A stretch of 64,000 nucleotides of DNA from Camelus bactrianus (GCF_048773025.1 NC_133544.1:64035501-64099500), one strand, 5' to 3'; shown: positions 22,900 through 36,430, counted from the first letter of the stretch. Made by a program: numbers and translations. Notes: generated from the letters alone by a model not told the origin.

Positions 22900-24600
22900 C
22901 TAACTACGGAACTTTCGGGTTAAATGTTTTCTTACCCTGTGTCTGTAAGGGATTCATATGCACAAAAACAGCAATAGATGAAACAAATTGTGTCTTAGAT
23001 TGGAGAGTAAATGCACATTAATAGTGCAGAGATCAGGATTTATATCTGCACACTACTGAGTCGTTCGTAAGTTGGAGAGAGGTAGATCCTGTTGCTGTCT
23101 ATTCAATGATGGACCCAGGGTACTGGTTTGAAATCAGGAAAGCACCATGATTCACTCTCTCAGAGAAGATATAAAAATCTTTTCAGCCAAGTCTAACATC
23201 CTCATTTGTCTGTTGTGAGGGAAAACTCTTTCTAAAAGGAACGTGTAAGCCAAAGAGCAGGAGAGAGAAAATCAGTTGATATTTCAAATGTCTGTTAACT
23301 CAGACTCTGCTCCTCTAGGCTGGTCTTGCCCGTGAACCTGCTGTTACCAGAGAATGGACAGCACTGGCAGTCAAAATGTGGAATCCTCCCTCAGTTGACT
23401 GTGATAAGAATAAAAGGTCAAACCTCAATGATAAGGGAGCAGGATGATAACTTCTGTGTATTATTAATATTTCAACCGTAGAAAGCAGTTTGATCTATAG
23501 ATTGGGTTGATTCACAATGAGAAATCTGACATGCTTTAAGAAATCTATTTGGATGCTGTGCCCTGTTCTACAAAGGACTGAAAGAAAGAATAGAAAACTG
23601 AGAAATTCTGAGAAAACATCAGGTTGCAGATTCAGAAGTGGCAACCACATGTAAGCTTATTCTTGAGGTGGTTTCATTTTCTCATATTTAAATGGATGTT
23701 ATGTCCTAAAATGCAATTATGACTCCTATCCTTAGTGGAACCTGTGCTGTCACATGTGCCAGTCTCCTGTCATGTATTCCTGCTTCCCTGGCCATTCATT
23801 GCTAGCTCCGATTTCATACTCTATCGTAGTGACTATAGATAACAATACAGTACATTTCACTTGAAAGTTGCTAAGAGAGCAGATCTTAAATCTTCTCACC
23901 ATAATAAAATAAAACAAAGACCTTGATTATTATGTGAAGTGAAGGATTTGTTCACTAAACTCATCATGGTAATAATTTCACAATATATACATATATTAAA
24001 TCATTACATAGTACACTTTAAACTCACACAATGTTATATGTCAGTCATAGCTCAGTGAAACTGGTGGGAAAAAAGAAAAAGACAACAGTTTTTTAAATGG
24101 ATGGCATATCCTAAATGTGATGAATGACTCACCCTTAGTGGAATTCCCTCTACAGTATGAGCCAACTGGCATGGCTCTGCTTCCTTGGCCATCTCTGGCT
24201 CAGATTTCATACTGCATCATTTTTCTTCCAAACTTCACTATGATGTCCTTTCTCTAAGGCACTGATAAAGTTGTGTAATTGTATAAGTTTCCAGAATTAT
24301 CTTCCTCTGCTATCCACTTTAATTTCTTAGAATTTTCTGATTACCTCTATAAGAATAAATCTATGGAAGCCTAAATATTGCCTGTGTCTGCTAGGGAGTT
24401 AATACAAATAGAAGACTGAGCCCAAAGAGCTAAGCATAAGGAATAGTCCCTGGGAAGCTGAGAATACCTCGTTTCCAGAGGTGGAAGCCCCTTTCCTGTG
24501 ATTTGTGCTCACTGGTCCTCGGGATTATGAAGAATAAACCAAATCTCTGTCCCACGTCTCACACCCTTAAAGATTTAAAGAGCTACGGTGAGGATATCTA
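22900..24600. repeat. TRAV13 5' flank, second of three copies
   Basis: Aligns with 0.47-1.65 kb and 41.4-42.7 kb. No gene was seen. An L1 3' fragment (about 23826-24090) interrupts the alignment. The right end, about 24.6 kb, is the junction of the tandem duplication. Confidence 0.7.
23826..24090 (+). mobile_element. L1 3' end fragment
   Basis: 'gaaagttgctaagagagcagatcttaaa', 'gtaataatttcacaatatatac' and 'acactttaaactcacacaatgttatatg' are typical of the last part of an L1 3' region. It is absent from the 1.4-kb copy. Confidence 0.65.
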
Positions 24601-24677
24601 CTCAATACATTAAATATTTATCCAAGTGTTCAGACTGATTGGACCACAGCTTTCTCGAACTCCTATAACGTAAGAAT

Positions 24678-26880
24678 AAAAAAAAACTAATGAAGATAAA
24701 AAATTAGACTAGACTAAGGACTAGAATAGACATTTCTCCAAAGAAGACATACAAATGGGCAACAGGTGGGCCAAAAAAATGTTCCACACCACTTATCATC
24801 AGATAAAAGCAAATCAAAGCCACAGTATGATATTAGTATTTGTCTTTCTCTGCCTGACTTATATCACTAAGCATAATATTCTCTAGTTCCATTCACATTG
24901 CTGCAAATGGCAACATTTCATCCTTTTTATGGCTGATTAATATTCCATTGTGTATATATACTACATTTTCTTTGTCCTTTCATCTGTTAATGGCCGCTTG
25001 GGTTGCTTCCATATCTTGGATATTGTAAATAATGCTGCCATGAATGTTGGGGTGCATGTATCTGTTCAAATTAGTGAAAAGGCACATTCTTTAAACACCT
25101 TATTTAAAGAACAGAACACATTTTCTAGTTCCATTTTAGTGATGATTATTCTTAATGTATTTGCCACTGCATTTATAATAAATTATTTCATCTGTTTTAT
25201 GCATCAAAAAAAAAATTTTGATAGCTATTATCAAAAACACAAAAGACAACAAGTGTTCCCAAAAAGGTATAGCTGCTATGGAAAAGACTTATAGAGGTTC
25301 TTCCAAAAATTAAAAGTAAGACTACCATATGATCCAGTAACCCAATTTCTGTGTATTTATCCAAAAGAATTGAAATCAGGATCTTGAAGGGATTTTAGCT
25401 CTTCTGTGTTTACTGTAGCACTGCTCATAATAGCCAAGATAGGGAAACAACTTAAATTTCCAATAGCAGATGAATGGATAAAGAAAATGTGGTACAACAG
25501 AGTACTATTCAGCCTTTAAAAACTCTGCAGTATGCAACAATATGGATGACCCTTGAGGTCATTATGCTAACTGAAATAAGCCAGTCACAGAAAGACAAAT
25601 ACTGTTTGATTCCATTTAAATGAGGTATCTAAAATAATTTAATTCATAGAATCAGAGAGTGGAATAAAGATTTCCATGGGCTGGGGGAAAGGGATAATGG
25701 AAAGTCACTAATTAACAATCAAGATGAAAGCTCTAGAAATTTGCTGTACAACATTGTACCTATAGCTAGCAATAATGTACTGTACACATAGAATTTTCTT
25801 AAGAAGGCATACCTCATGTTAAGTGTTCTTTACACAATACAATAAAATTAAATTTAAAAATGATGTGCAGCTGTGTAATGGCCAAAATCCAAAACACTCA
25901 CAACACCAAATGCTTGTGTCAAAAGTTCAGCAGTAGCCCAAGTAAAAGCACTGAATCCCCAAAGTAGTAATTAATAAAATGTTATTGTGCACACACCAAA
26001 AAGGTTTTGAACGTGGATGCTCAACCAAAACATGGAATGCGGCTCAGAAGAATATTGTTATAAAGCAGCTTATATAATGAGGAGACATTATTATTGTTTA
26101 TTCTTCACAGTGACTGGTTCTAACATTAGAATTTTTGTAATGACAGGAAATTGATCAGTGTTTACCTCATTTCAAGCTTGGGAAATAGTTTGTTTTACTT
26201 ATGATTCCTAGAGGCATTAGCAAGAAATCACTCAGGTCAAGTAGGTCTTGCAAAATAAGCTAAATCAACCTTTGTTTGCATGACTAAACTGGTTGTGTCT
26301 ACTCAGAGAATTTTCAAAGCTAGTCTCTGGCTTTTATTTTAATACTGGCAAGGATGTGAAGCAACAGAAATTCTCATTTGTGGCTTATGGGAATGCAAAA
26401 TGGCACAACTACTTTGGAACATATGTGTAGCAGTTTCTTACCCAGCTAAACATACTCTTGCCATAAGATCTGGCAATTATAACTCTTGGTGTTTACCCAA
26501 ATAAGTTGAAAGCTATGTCTACACAAAAATGTGAGCATGGATATTTATAGCAGCTTCATTTATAATTGCCAAAATGTGGAAGCTATCAAGATGTCCTTCA
26601 GTAGATGAAAAGATAAACTGTGAGATACATACAGACAATGGAATATTATTCAGTGCTAAAAAGAAATAGGCTATCAAGCCATCAAAATACATGGAGGAAC
26701 CTTAAATGCATATTTCCGAATGAAACAAACCAGTCTGAAAAGGTTTCATACCATATGGTTCCAACTATATGACATTCTGGAAAAAATCAAAGTATGGAGA
26801 CAGTAAAAAGATCAGTGGTAGCTAGGGGTTAGTGGCATGGAGGGAAAATTTTTTTTACAAAATAAAAGAAAGCCTAGCTG
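24678..26880 (+). mobile_element. Patchwork of old L1 fragments (second copy)
   Basis: Counterpart of 8.9-11.1 kb: plus-strand ORF2 at 24.7-24.83 kb, a minus-strand L1 piece at about 24838-25078 not found in copy 1, plus-strand pieces 25.2-25.9 kb, and a tail 26345-26880. It contains the same LTR-like insert. It marks the left end of duplicon copy 2. Confidence 0.72.
25917..26344 (+). mobile_element. Fossil solo LTR-like insert within L1 (second copy)
   Basis: Same element and same L1 insertion point as 10255-10591, and longer. The family was not recognised. Being shared by both duplicons, it is older than the tandem duplication. Confidence 0.4.
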
Positions 26881-27089
26881 GTGAGCCAAAACTTAAAAGC
26901 TTAGAAAAATACAAGGGTTGCGGGAAAAATTTTTGCACGTTCTTCTAAATTCATAAAACGCTAACGTTCATTTTTCTGCTGGGTTTAGAAAGTGATCAAT
27001 GTTATAAATGCTTATGAAAATCATGGATGTCACTTATACATTTTTTCACACTGTCCTCCTCTTTTAATCACCCCTTAGTACCCTCAGCA

Positions 27090-27131
<42 letters not shown>

Positions 27132-27140
27132 AACACACAC
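27090..27140. repeat. (CA)n microsatellite
   Basis: About 20 CA units with one interruption. Copy 1 at about 11.32 kb has only a few, so the tract expanded after duplication. Confidence 0.9.
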
Positions 27141-27249
27141 ATGCACCTGCGAGGGCAACATCATCTTCCTCAATTATTCAAAAATAATTTGTGCTTCTTT
27201 TTCTTAAACTTTTTCATAGAAGTTCAGCAAACATGAGGCTTCTCACTCT

Positions 27250-27890
<641 letters not shown>

Positions 27891-27899
27891 TTATGTTTC

Positions 27900-29455
27900 G
27901 CACCCTCTGAAATTTGGTTGACATCACTGTCTGCTGTTCTCTCCTTTTCTGTTCTCTTTGTGTTTGCAGGTTTATGCCCTTTTGGATTTCTTTACTATCT
28001 TTTTAATAGAGTTTCAAAGAGATAAAGAGAAAAATCTCTATTGTTAATCTACCACGTTTATCCAAATATCTGAGAAAAAATTTATTGTATACCCTTTTGT
28101 ATCGCTTAAAGTATATTTGACATGCATTCACATTTATAGAGAGTTTAAAATGGAATTTATATTTTAAACCATTTTAACAAAATTAAAACAAGGATGTATA
28201 ACTAATACATAAGGAAATACATTAATATTATGATCATAGCTCATTCACTAAATCTACAAATACAATCTCTGAAAAAAGTAAAAGAAAATTTTCTTGGAGA
28301 TGGAGGAATGGAGGAAAGAAAATATTTTCAAAGGATCAGACATTTCAAAGCCAATAAATCTTTTAGTCATTCTCATCATCATAGCCATTGCAGAATCAGA
28401 GAACATGCATGTCCTTCATTCCTATGCTCAAAACCTTTCTTCCAAGCAACAAAAGGACTCTTAGTAAGCCAATAAACATATATGATTAGATAAGCTTGCA
28501 CCAGTATTTGCAAAGACCAGCAGTATATTTGCAGTGCAATGCAGAGACTGACTTTTACATTATTCTTTTCAACACAATGTCTTCTCTTACTTCCATACAT
28601 TCTCTGTCCCATGAGTTTTCTCCCTCTGTGAGAGGTTGCAAAACAGACATTAGAGAAATCTATAGGCTTTCCCTCAGCCATGGTCACTCATTTATTTTGT
28701 TATGAAAAAAAATTCTGTTCAAGACCATTTTTTGCACCATATTTCATGAGCACTGAAAACTATCTCACTTGAGTTCTTATTGTTAGCAAGGCCATCGAGC
28801 TAACTAACTGGCTAGGAATAAGATAAGGGGCACTGTTCATGATGTAGATGGGAATCATCACCTCAGTTATGTTTTGGGTCCTTGTCCTTCATGTTGAATA
28901 CAAGATGGTGTCTACCATCTGACTGGCCAAAGAAAGAAACTGGAATTAAAGTCCCTTTCCTCTCTATAAGATTCTGTTTCTTCTTCTTCCTTTTATTCCC
29001 TTCTGCATTAATGAAGAACCTGGTTTGGGGCGCTGTATTACTCCTATCACCATTCCTCCCCCATTCCGACAAGAATACATGATGCAGATGCCACCTTCTC
29101 TTCCAGGGAGGCCCAGAGCAAGCTGTGGAGGTTGGACTTGGACTGCAAGGATGAGCAAGGGACCACTCCCTGTTTATGTGGCTTTCATTTAAAACTACTT
29201 TGGTCCTGGATGAGGACCCACTGGTGTCAGCTAGTATCCAATTTCACTTATGACGAGTTGGGAAAGGGGGAGGGTTACTTCCTCTTCTTATGCTCTAGCC
29301 AGTGGTGTGATCTTTGTGTCAACCGGAGATTGAGGGACAAACCACCACAGACTGTGCTGGAACCAGAGAGGATCAAACAGTCAGAGACACTCTGCATCCA
29401 AGCTGAGTTTGGCTGCTTCTCAGAGTTTGTGCTCAGCTCCCCCTGCAGCTCCTGT
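27900..29455. other. TRAV9 3' flank (second copy)
   Basis: Aligns in part with 11.49-12.18 kb; about 28.04-28.85 kb has no counterpart in copy 1. No gene was seen, and open frames here lack known motifs. Confidence 0.5.
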
Positions 29456-29462
29456 CACTGTG
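29424..29462 (-). other. 23-RSS of TRAV9
   Basis: Heptamer CACAGTG (29456-29462), 23-bp spacer, nonamer GCACAAACT (29424-29432). Confidence 0.88.
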
Positions 29463-29922
29463 TCAGTCAGAGCACAGTAGTACACGGCCGAGTCTGCCCC
29501 TTGGACTGAGGCTTTCTCCAAGTGGAAGGAAGTTTGTTCTCTGTGGTGCGTGGCTTCAAAACCTTTCTTGAGTACCTTCTCCTTGTCCCTCGAGGCTTTC
29601 AGGAGGAGCTGTGGACCTTCTCCAGAGTATTGGACATACCAGAAAAGAGTGGGGTACGTCGTGGTTGAATAACTGCAGTTGATAGTCAGGGCAGCTGTTT
29701 CTGAAAGGGTCACTGGGCCTTCTGTCTGCATCACTGAGTCTCCATGGGTTCGTCCTGGACAAGAATAAAACAGTTCATGTCTCCTTGGGCATAAAGCTCT
29801 CCAATAAAATTATGGTTAAAGATTTTCCTGATGAAACAGAAGAAAGAATACACATTTTTAGAGGCTTTATACTTACCAAGCATTAAGAGTACCACAGTCA
29901 CTAAGCCTGGAGAAGAGTTCAT
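29463..29922 (-). CDS. TRAV9: TRAV9-family V gene, apparently functional
   Basis: Leader exon 29877-29922 (MNSSPGLVTVVLLML plus one base), GTAAGT donor; V exon 29463-29754. The spliced start is G-RTHGDSVMQTEGPVTL, then INCSYSTTTYPTLFWYVQ (Cys23, Trp41), YSGEGPQLLLK, the GFEATHH FR3, and YYCALT (Cys104). No stops. Compared with the 12-kb copy, CDR2 and its surroundings are identical while CDR1 changes from AAG to TTT, and the NYS sequon becomes SYS. FR2 has Ser for the usual Pro (YSGEG). The CTCF-like motif keeps its 119-bp distance. Confidence 0.94.
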
Positions 29923-30040
29923 CTCTACAGTGTCACCTGAATAACGTGCTTGACAGCTACTATGAAGCAATGTTGAGGTCACAGCGAAGGGCCAAAGGGA
30001 AGCCTGCATTTCACACAGGAAGTGTGTTTGTGTTAGGATA

Positions 30041-30056
30041 CTGCTCCCCCTGGTGG
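30041..30056 (-). promoter_or_regulatory. CTCF-like motif upstream of TRAV9
   Basis: Plus strand CTGCTCCCCCTGGTGG; V strand CCACCAGGGGGAGCAG. One of the strongest CTCF matches in the window, 119 bp from the ATG. Confidence 0.6.
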
Positions 30057-30079
30057 ACGAGGACAGAAATGGGATGCAT

Positions 30080-31625
30080 GTTTCCTAGTCTCCTCCCCTT
30101 GGCAGAGATATGTTCTCATCCCTGACTTTATTTATGAGGCACGTGTCAGTCCTCAGGTGACACTTGGAACCCTGATCAATAACTGCCGTAACTTCTCAGA
30201 TCTGTTTTGTTCTTAGGACGCTCCTAACATCACTGCTGAATAACTATTATTTGAAATGCAATGGTTCCTCATTTCTAAATTATATCAAGTGCAAGGAATA
30301 CTACACTTTTAATGAAAGATTTTTAGGAGAAAAAGTCACACTAACTTATTTGTAGTCATATATTCCTGCATACAGACATCATTAAAAAATAAAATTATGA
30401 ATCCTAGCAAGAAAAAAAGCATACTTGAAATTACTGAATTTTTACAGAATGATCTGAGATGAATATATTATTCTCCCACAATTTCAGTGACACAAGATAA
30501 GGTGACTGGCCCATGTGAAACAAACAAGTACTAATCTGACACTCTCAGTGGATGTCTAACCTCAGGGATGCTTTCTATTACCATCCATCTGCCAACATTT
30601 TGTTGCCAAACTTTAACCAAATAATTTTCCACCCACTGGGTAGCTTAACCTTGAAGATGTCATTCTGCATCAAAAGCATGGAGCATGAGATAGGACTGTC
30701 TTCTTTCCCAGCTTTTCGATTGTTAAAGACAAATCAGCAGATATTCACACATCAGCTAATAGTAGAATCAGTGTGTGAGTGATTTAAAATTACAGAGTCT
30801 AGGCTCCTACCACTAACTTTATAAATCATATTTTCTAGTATTGGTGAATTTGTAATTTTTGAAATCTCCCAGATGGTTTTGTTGCAGCCAGTCTAATACC
30901 AGCCTACAAGATTTCATTTGTAATCACTGCTCTATACCAAGATGGTCATCAAAGATCAGCGAGAAAGCTCTGGGATCAGCATGGAAAAACATTGCCATGA
31001 TTATACCATTTGTAATTGGTCTTTTTCTATGAAGTACCAGCAGCAAAAACAAGCATTTCTTTAGCTCCCTTTTTATGATCGTTTATTTTATAAAACAAAA
31101 CAAAATCCTGAGAGCTATAGGATGAAGCTCTGGAGAAGGATGTATCTTCTGTAAAGACTGTAACCATCAATCCTTTGACACATAGATGGAAGCTTAGCTG
31201 TGTCTCTGTGCTGGAGTTCACTCTCCACAGATTCACATCAAGGAGCTTCATGAGTCCAAAATCAACATGGGAATAGTTTCCCAGGTGCAGATTTAAGTAA
31301 TAAAATCAGGCTCAGATACTGTTTGGGTTCTTCCCTTCTCCTCCACCATCTGAATCCCATTGTCAGAACCTGCCTCAAAACTAAGCTAGAAATGAGTTCT
31401 GGAAAAACAGCAAAAACTTCCATTTTCACATACTAAGAAGAAAGCAAAAATAGGTTGGGATAATGCTGAGTTGAAAATAATGTATCACACATGAGTGCAT
31501 AAAGTTGTTATCTATACTTTTATTTAAAAAAAAACATAGTTTTAGGCCAATGAAAACATAAAGGAGAAGTATTTTGCATTTTTGGTGACACGAGAAGACT
31601 TACACATTACTGAATGAGGATATTT
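30080..31625. other. TRAV9 5' flank (second copy)
   Basis: Paralogous to 12.85-14.65 kb. No gene was seen. Short open frames such as that at 30552 have no counterpart frame in the other copies. Confidence 0.55.
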
Positions 31626-32650
31626 GTTAAATTTGGATTTTTAATGGCTTCATTGATATATAATTGCATAATAATAAGGTGTACCTATTTAAAGTATACA
31701 ATTTTATAAGATTTGACCTACATATATATTTGTGAAGCCATCATCACAATCAAGCTGATGAACATATGCATCACCCCCAAATTTTCCTCATATCCCATTG
31801 TAATCCTCCTCTAAACGTTCTCCTCACTGCCCATCTCCGTTTCCAGGCAGCACTACTGTCATTATCAATTAATTTGCATACTTTATAAGTTCCTATAAAT
31901 GGAGATATATGAACTTTTTGTTAGCTTCTTTTACTCAACACAATTATTTTGTGATTCTTCCAAGATTTTAAGTGTGAGTGGTTCATTTCTTTGTGTTGCT
32001 GAGTAGTATTCCATTACATAGATATAAAACAGTATGCTTATGTATTCATCTATTGATGAACATTTTGGATTTTGGTTAGTCCCAGTTTGGGGCTGTTACA
32101 AATAAAGCTGCTATGAACTTTTGTGTATAAGATTTGTATAGACATATGCTTTCATTTCTCTTCGGTCAATATCTGGAAATAGAATGCCTTGATCATAGGT
32201 AGATGTGTATTTGAATTTATTTAACTTTCTTGTTTTTTTCCTAGTAGCTTCTTTGTAGAGTCCCTTGATTTTCTACTCAGATAATTATGCTGTCTGAGAA
32301 TAAAGATAGGTTCACTTCTGCTTTCCAAACTGTATGTCTTTTTTTTTTCTCTCTTATCTTAATGCACTGGCTACAATTCCTAGTACAATATTAAATACAA
32401 GCGGTGGAAGCCAAAACTCTTCTTTTATTTTTGAAGTTAGGAGGAAAGCATTTAGTGTTTTACCATCAAATATGACATCTCATGTAGGTTTTTCATAGAG
32501 GCCCTTTATTAAGTTGAGGAAATTCCCTTCAATTTCTAATTCACTGATAATTTCTAATCAGGAATGAATGATGGATTTTGTCAAATGCTTTTTCTGGACA
32601 TATTGAGGTTTACCCTTATTAATTATCTGCTACTTGGCAATGTCCGTAGC
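31625..32650 (-). mobile_element. Old L1 fragment (3' region and ORF2)
   Basis: Minus-strand L1 text such as 'tgctgagtagtattccattac', 'acaaataaagctgctatgaac' and 'gttttgtcaaatgctttttctg'-like sequence near 32575. It is diverged, with internal losses. Copy 1 lacks most of it at the place where the L1 at 14.68 kb sits. Confidence 0.7.
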
Positions 32651-32687
32651 TCCATCTTTGATAAATCATCACAACAAAATATTAAAT

Positions 32688-32822
32688 AAGATATCACCCT
32701 CCTGTTTTACAGATAATTAAATAAAGTTTAAAAATGTTTAGTAAGTAGGTGGCAACACGAATAATTTTGAACACAAATCTTTATGATAGCAAAACCCACA
32801 TTCCCTGTTTTTAACACTATAG
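32688..32822. repeat. MIR-like fragment
   Basis: 'ctgttttacagataattaaataaag', 'taagtaggtggca' and 'aacccacattccctgtttttaacactata' follow MIR-class order. Strongly diverged. Confidence 0.4.
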
Positions 32823-32829
32823 ATTGTTT

Positions 32830-35018
32830 TCAGAGAAAACTTGGAAGGAAAGACAAAGAGTAGCAAAATTACTTCTTCTCAAACCCTTGATGTATTTTAA
32901 GACATCATATTAACAGGTTCCATATTCATCCAAATCAATATATAGGGAAAATAATTAAATAATTGCAGATTTGGCAGTTTCACCAAAAGAGAAGACGGTA
33001 TTATCAAGGGTGCTCAAGCTGCAACTCAAGAGCTGACCACCAGGTAGCGAAATGGCCGTTCTTTTCAGATCAGTATTAGGCGCCTGACTTGAGCAATGCA
33101 CTGTAGCAAGAGTGGCAAACTCTTCTAGATTTCTTTCAATCACAAGGACGCTGGAACTTAATTCACACCAGTGATCATTCTCTCTCTCCATTCCTTATAA
33201 CCTGCTTAAAATAAAGATATCTAAAATACAGTGGCTTGAATTTACCGGTGTGAATGTTGCTTATATATGGGATTATAGCTCGGTCCTTCCTATATGACTA
33301 CATTATTTAAACCTAATCAGTCAGTTATGAAGCTTTATTTCACAAGATTATGAGACATTTATAGACAGAAGGGAGAATAATATTCAGATGCATTCCAGGG
33401 ATCTGAATAGTCTATACATCCACTAAATCTGAGCCAGACCATTTGAACCATAGTTACTGGTCCAGAACTTTCCAGAGTAAAACTTGGAGCACCTCACAAT
33501 AAAAGACAAAGGCAGTAAATGGAAGCCAAGACTTCAGTATAAATATTGTTTAAAAAAATTATCATTTTTTCCTTATTCGCAATAGAAATAATGTAAATGC
33601 AATAAGCAAGTTAAAGAAGAGGAAAAAATTCTATGTCTATAATTTTAGTCAAAGAAAGGGAGAGAATCCAAATATTTGTAAGAGCTGCCAAAATCAGATA
33701 AGTTTGCACAAATACGTACTGAACAGGTACAGTGAATCATCCCAGATCCAAAAGAAATCATTCCACATCCAATCCATCAAGCCAGCCTTGAGAACACCTT
33801 CAAGACTTTTAAGATTTGTTAATATAAAGAATTATTAATAGACTTCCAAGTATTAAAACAATTCTTTAATTGCTGAAATATATATTTCATGTTCTGTGCA
33901 TATATTTGTCCCTCCTATTTTTCAGATTATTCTAATATTCTAGTTTTTTTAATAACAAATTATGGTTTTATCATTGATTTTATTATTTTCCTCTGATCAG
34001 TCAATTTCTGCTTTAAATTTAATTCCTTAACTCTAATTTTTTTCACCTTGTTTGTTGTTCATTGTCTAGCTTCTTGAGTTGCATGCCAAAGTTATATAGT
34101 TTAATATACCTTTTTTTTGTATTTGAATAACCATTAAAAATAAATGTACAAAAAGAAGTTCAACTAAATATGTATATACAGATGAACATGTAGGAATACA
34201 TAGAGAGAAATTTATTTGAAGATAAAGGTTAAAAATGTTGAAATTCAGTGAAAAACATTAAAAGTCCTTTATAACTCGATAAAAATAACATTCTCCTGAA
34301 ATAAAAAAATTTTGTAAAACAGATATTTTAAATATTGATATAATCATTAAATGCAATTCCAACTTTATTTTCAATTTGTTTTCTTCTGTTGTTTCTTTTA
34401 AGGGAGGTACATTGAACATGAGTAAAATGGGATAGAATTTATAACATTTATGTTGGAAAATAAATGTGTAAAAATTACCCCCAAAAGTCTTGAAAAACAG
34501 TAATAGTGAGGATTTACCTTCACAGGTAATAAAATTTTCTATAAAGCTGTCTACTCTGGTAGGCATAAAATGAGACAGCAAGATCAATGCAAAAAAAGTC
34601 TTTGGAAACATAATGAAAAGAGGAATTTAATACATTTCACAGAAGGTGATTCATAATAGGAGGAAAAAAAGGTCTTATTTATATACAAATTAAAAGGTTT
34701 GTGTCTCTGTTGTGGAGAACTCCCACATATCCCTCTAAGACCCAATAATTATTGATCATTTTATGGATACAACTGATGGGGAGCTCCAGGATAGAAATGG
34801 AGCTCTTTGAAGCCAGAGGTGTTAATGAGATGGAATGAGATCTTAGCACAAAGTTTGTCACATAGTAGACACCTCAGAAAGTAAACGAGTTCCCTTGACT
34901 CACAGCAAATAGACCTAAATTAAATTAATTCAGAAATAGCATAAAACAACATGGTATATTAAAAGAGGAAACATACAGAGAGGGCCTTCACTATTGAAAA
35001 CAAGGCCTGTAATGTAAG
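32830..35018. other. TRAV9-TRAV14 intergenic sequence
   Basis: No gene was seen. About 33.0-33.13 kb aligns with about 15.45-15.58 kb, and from 34.73 kb the TRAV14 3' flank begins. Between 33.2 and 34.7 kb I recognise no repeat or gene; open frames are AT-rich and without motifs. Confidence 0.45.
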
Positions 35019-35471
35019 TGAAGGAAACCAGAACGTGTCACCCCGAAAAATGCCTCTTTGATATAAAAACTATTTTGAGTAAATGTACAAAAGGACCCTC
35101 TTTTTCTCCCTAAAGGCAGTAAATAAATTCTTATCTTTGTGGGGAGAGATTTTTTTTATCAGCCCAGTGTTGGCATCAAGGAATTTGTCTATTTAAGAGC
35201 CATAAGGATTACCAGACCCTAACTGGACTATTACTAGCCGATTATCCTCTCAATTCTTAACAAATGTATTATTTCTTTGTCAAAAGATATAAAAGCTTCC
35301 TACTCTGGGCACTTCGCCAAATATTCATTCTCTTGTGAAGACTCCCATGTACATACAAAAATTTAATAAAATCTGTATATTTTTCTCCTATTAATCTGTC
35401 TTAGGTTGAGTCAATACTTAGGCCCAGCCAGGAACTCAAGTAGGGTAGAGGAGACTTTCTCCTCCACCACA
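35019..35471 (+). mobile_element. Fossil solo LTR, ERV1 (gammaretrovirus-like) type
   Basis: 453 bp beginning TG and ending CA, with a TATA-like 'gatataaaagc', an AATAAA signal, and a U5-like end ('ttaatctgtcttagg...ggcccagccaggaact'). Short TAAG/TAAT flanks fit a 4-bp target duplication. The TRAV14 flank in copy 1 (near 16.9 kb) is uninterrupted, so the insertion is younger than the tandem duplication. No internal viral genes remain. Confidence 0.6.
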
Positions 35472-35869
35472 TAATATACACTCAATAAATATTTATTAAA
35501 CAAATTTATCTGAAAATGCAACATATTACGTATATTTTTTACTGATTTTTTTTTGGTCATATGTTTCTGAATTTCCATTGCTCAATCTAATCACCAAATG
35601 GCAAAGATTTTATGTAGCTGTTCTTTCTTTCCAGTCATGGTCAAAAATTCTGTATGTCTACTTTCAAGCCAACGATTCAGGAATAAGAGTGTTTTTCACA
35701 AATGATAACTCTGGACATGGTCTATGAACAAAGATAAATATTTTCTTAGAATGCGTGTCCTCCCTCTAACCCCACACCTGTGCTGCCACAGCCCTCGCCA
35801 CTTCCTGTCTGTGATGGCAATATCCTGCCCTGGTCCCTACAGCAGGTGGATGCATCAAGCAGAGCCCTG

Positions 35870-35908
35870 GGTTTTGGTACACCTCCCTCCAACACACCTC
35901 TCACTGTG
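35870..35908 (-). other. 23-RSS of TRAV14
   Basis: Heptamer CACAGTG (35902-35908), 23-bp spacer, nonamer ACCAAAACC (35870-35878). Confidence 0.9.
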
Positions 35909-36430
35909 GTCTCACTCAGTGCACAGAAATACACTGCAGAGTCCTCCAGCTGTGAGGCTGAGATGACGAGTTTGATGGATTTGCTTGCCTTCTGGAAATT
36001 CAATGAGTAGTGACCTTCTGTGGCGTTTTGCTGGTTGTAAGAGTCCTGACGAATTAGGAAAGTCATCGCCCCACTGCTGGGCTGCTTGTACCAGGATAAA
36101 CTATAAGTTGGATCACTGGTGTCGTATGTGCAGTCCAGGGTCACAGCCTCCTTCTCCTGCACTAGCATTGGTGGTTGCTCTTGAGTTACCTTCTGGGCAA
36201 TGCTGGATCCTGAAGGAAAAAAAAAAACAAACATAGAATCAGAAGTTTAGGAATAAGCAGTGTGGAACAAAGAAATCCTATTTTACACCCTACTACCCCT
36301 TCCTTCCCAAGGTACCCATAAGACTGCTACCCTCAGTCTTCAGGTCATAGAGGAGGCACAGTCCCCTGGGACCATCCCTACCTAGCCAGCATGAAGCCAT
36401 GGCCACCTTCAGAAGGCTGGAGAGAAGCAT
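35909..36430 (-). CDS. TRAV14: TRAV14/DV4-family V gene, apparently functional
   Basis: Leader exon 36382-36430 reads [17 protein letters not shown] across the splice; V exon 35909-36209 follows a TTCAG acceptor and reads [29 protein letters not shown] (Cys23), [12 protein letters not shown] (Trp41), [16 protein letters not shown] and AVYFCALSE (Cys104). No stop or frameshift. It differs from the 17-kb copy at about five residues; here the CDR1 residue is D, as in human TRAV14/DV4 (TSDPSY). The leader intron is 172 bp, with an A/T-rich insertion near the acceptor. Alpha/delta dual use is inferred from orthology. Confidence 0.94.

Larger units (their letters stand above)
8880..24600. repeat. 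Tandem duplicon copy 1 (TRAV9-TRAV14-TRAV13)
   Basis: About 15.7 kb matching 24680-42690 in the same orientation and order: L1 patchwork, TRAV9, TRAV14, TRAV13 and its 5' flank. The length difference comes from private insertions and losses in each copy. Confidence 0.8.

Noticed and set aside
33037-33049. Plus-strand CCACCAGGTAGCG as another CTCF site
   Set aside because: It departs from the core, has the opposite orientation and is not kept in the copy near 15.47 kb.
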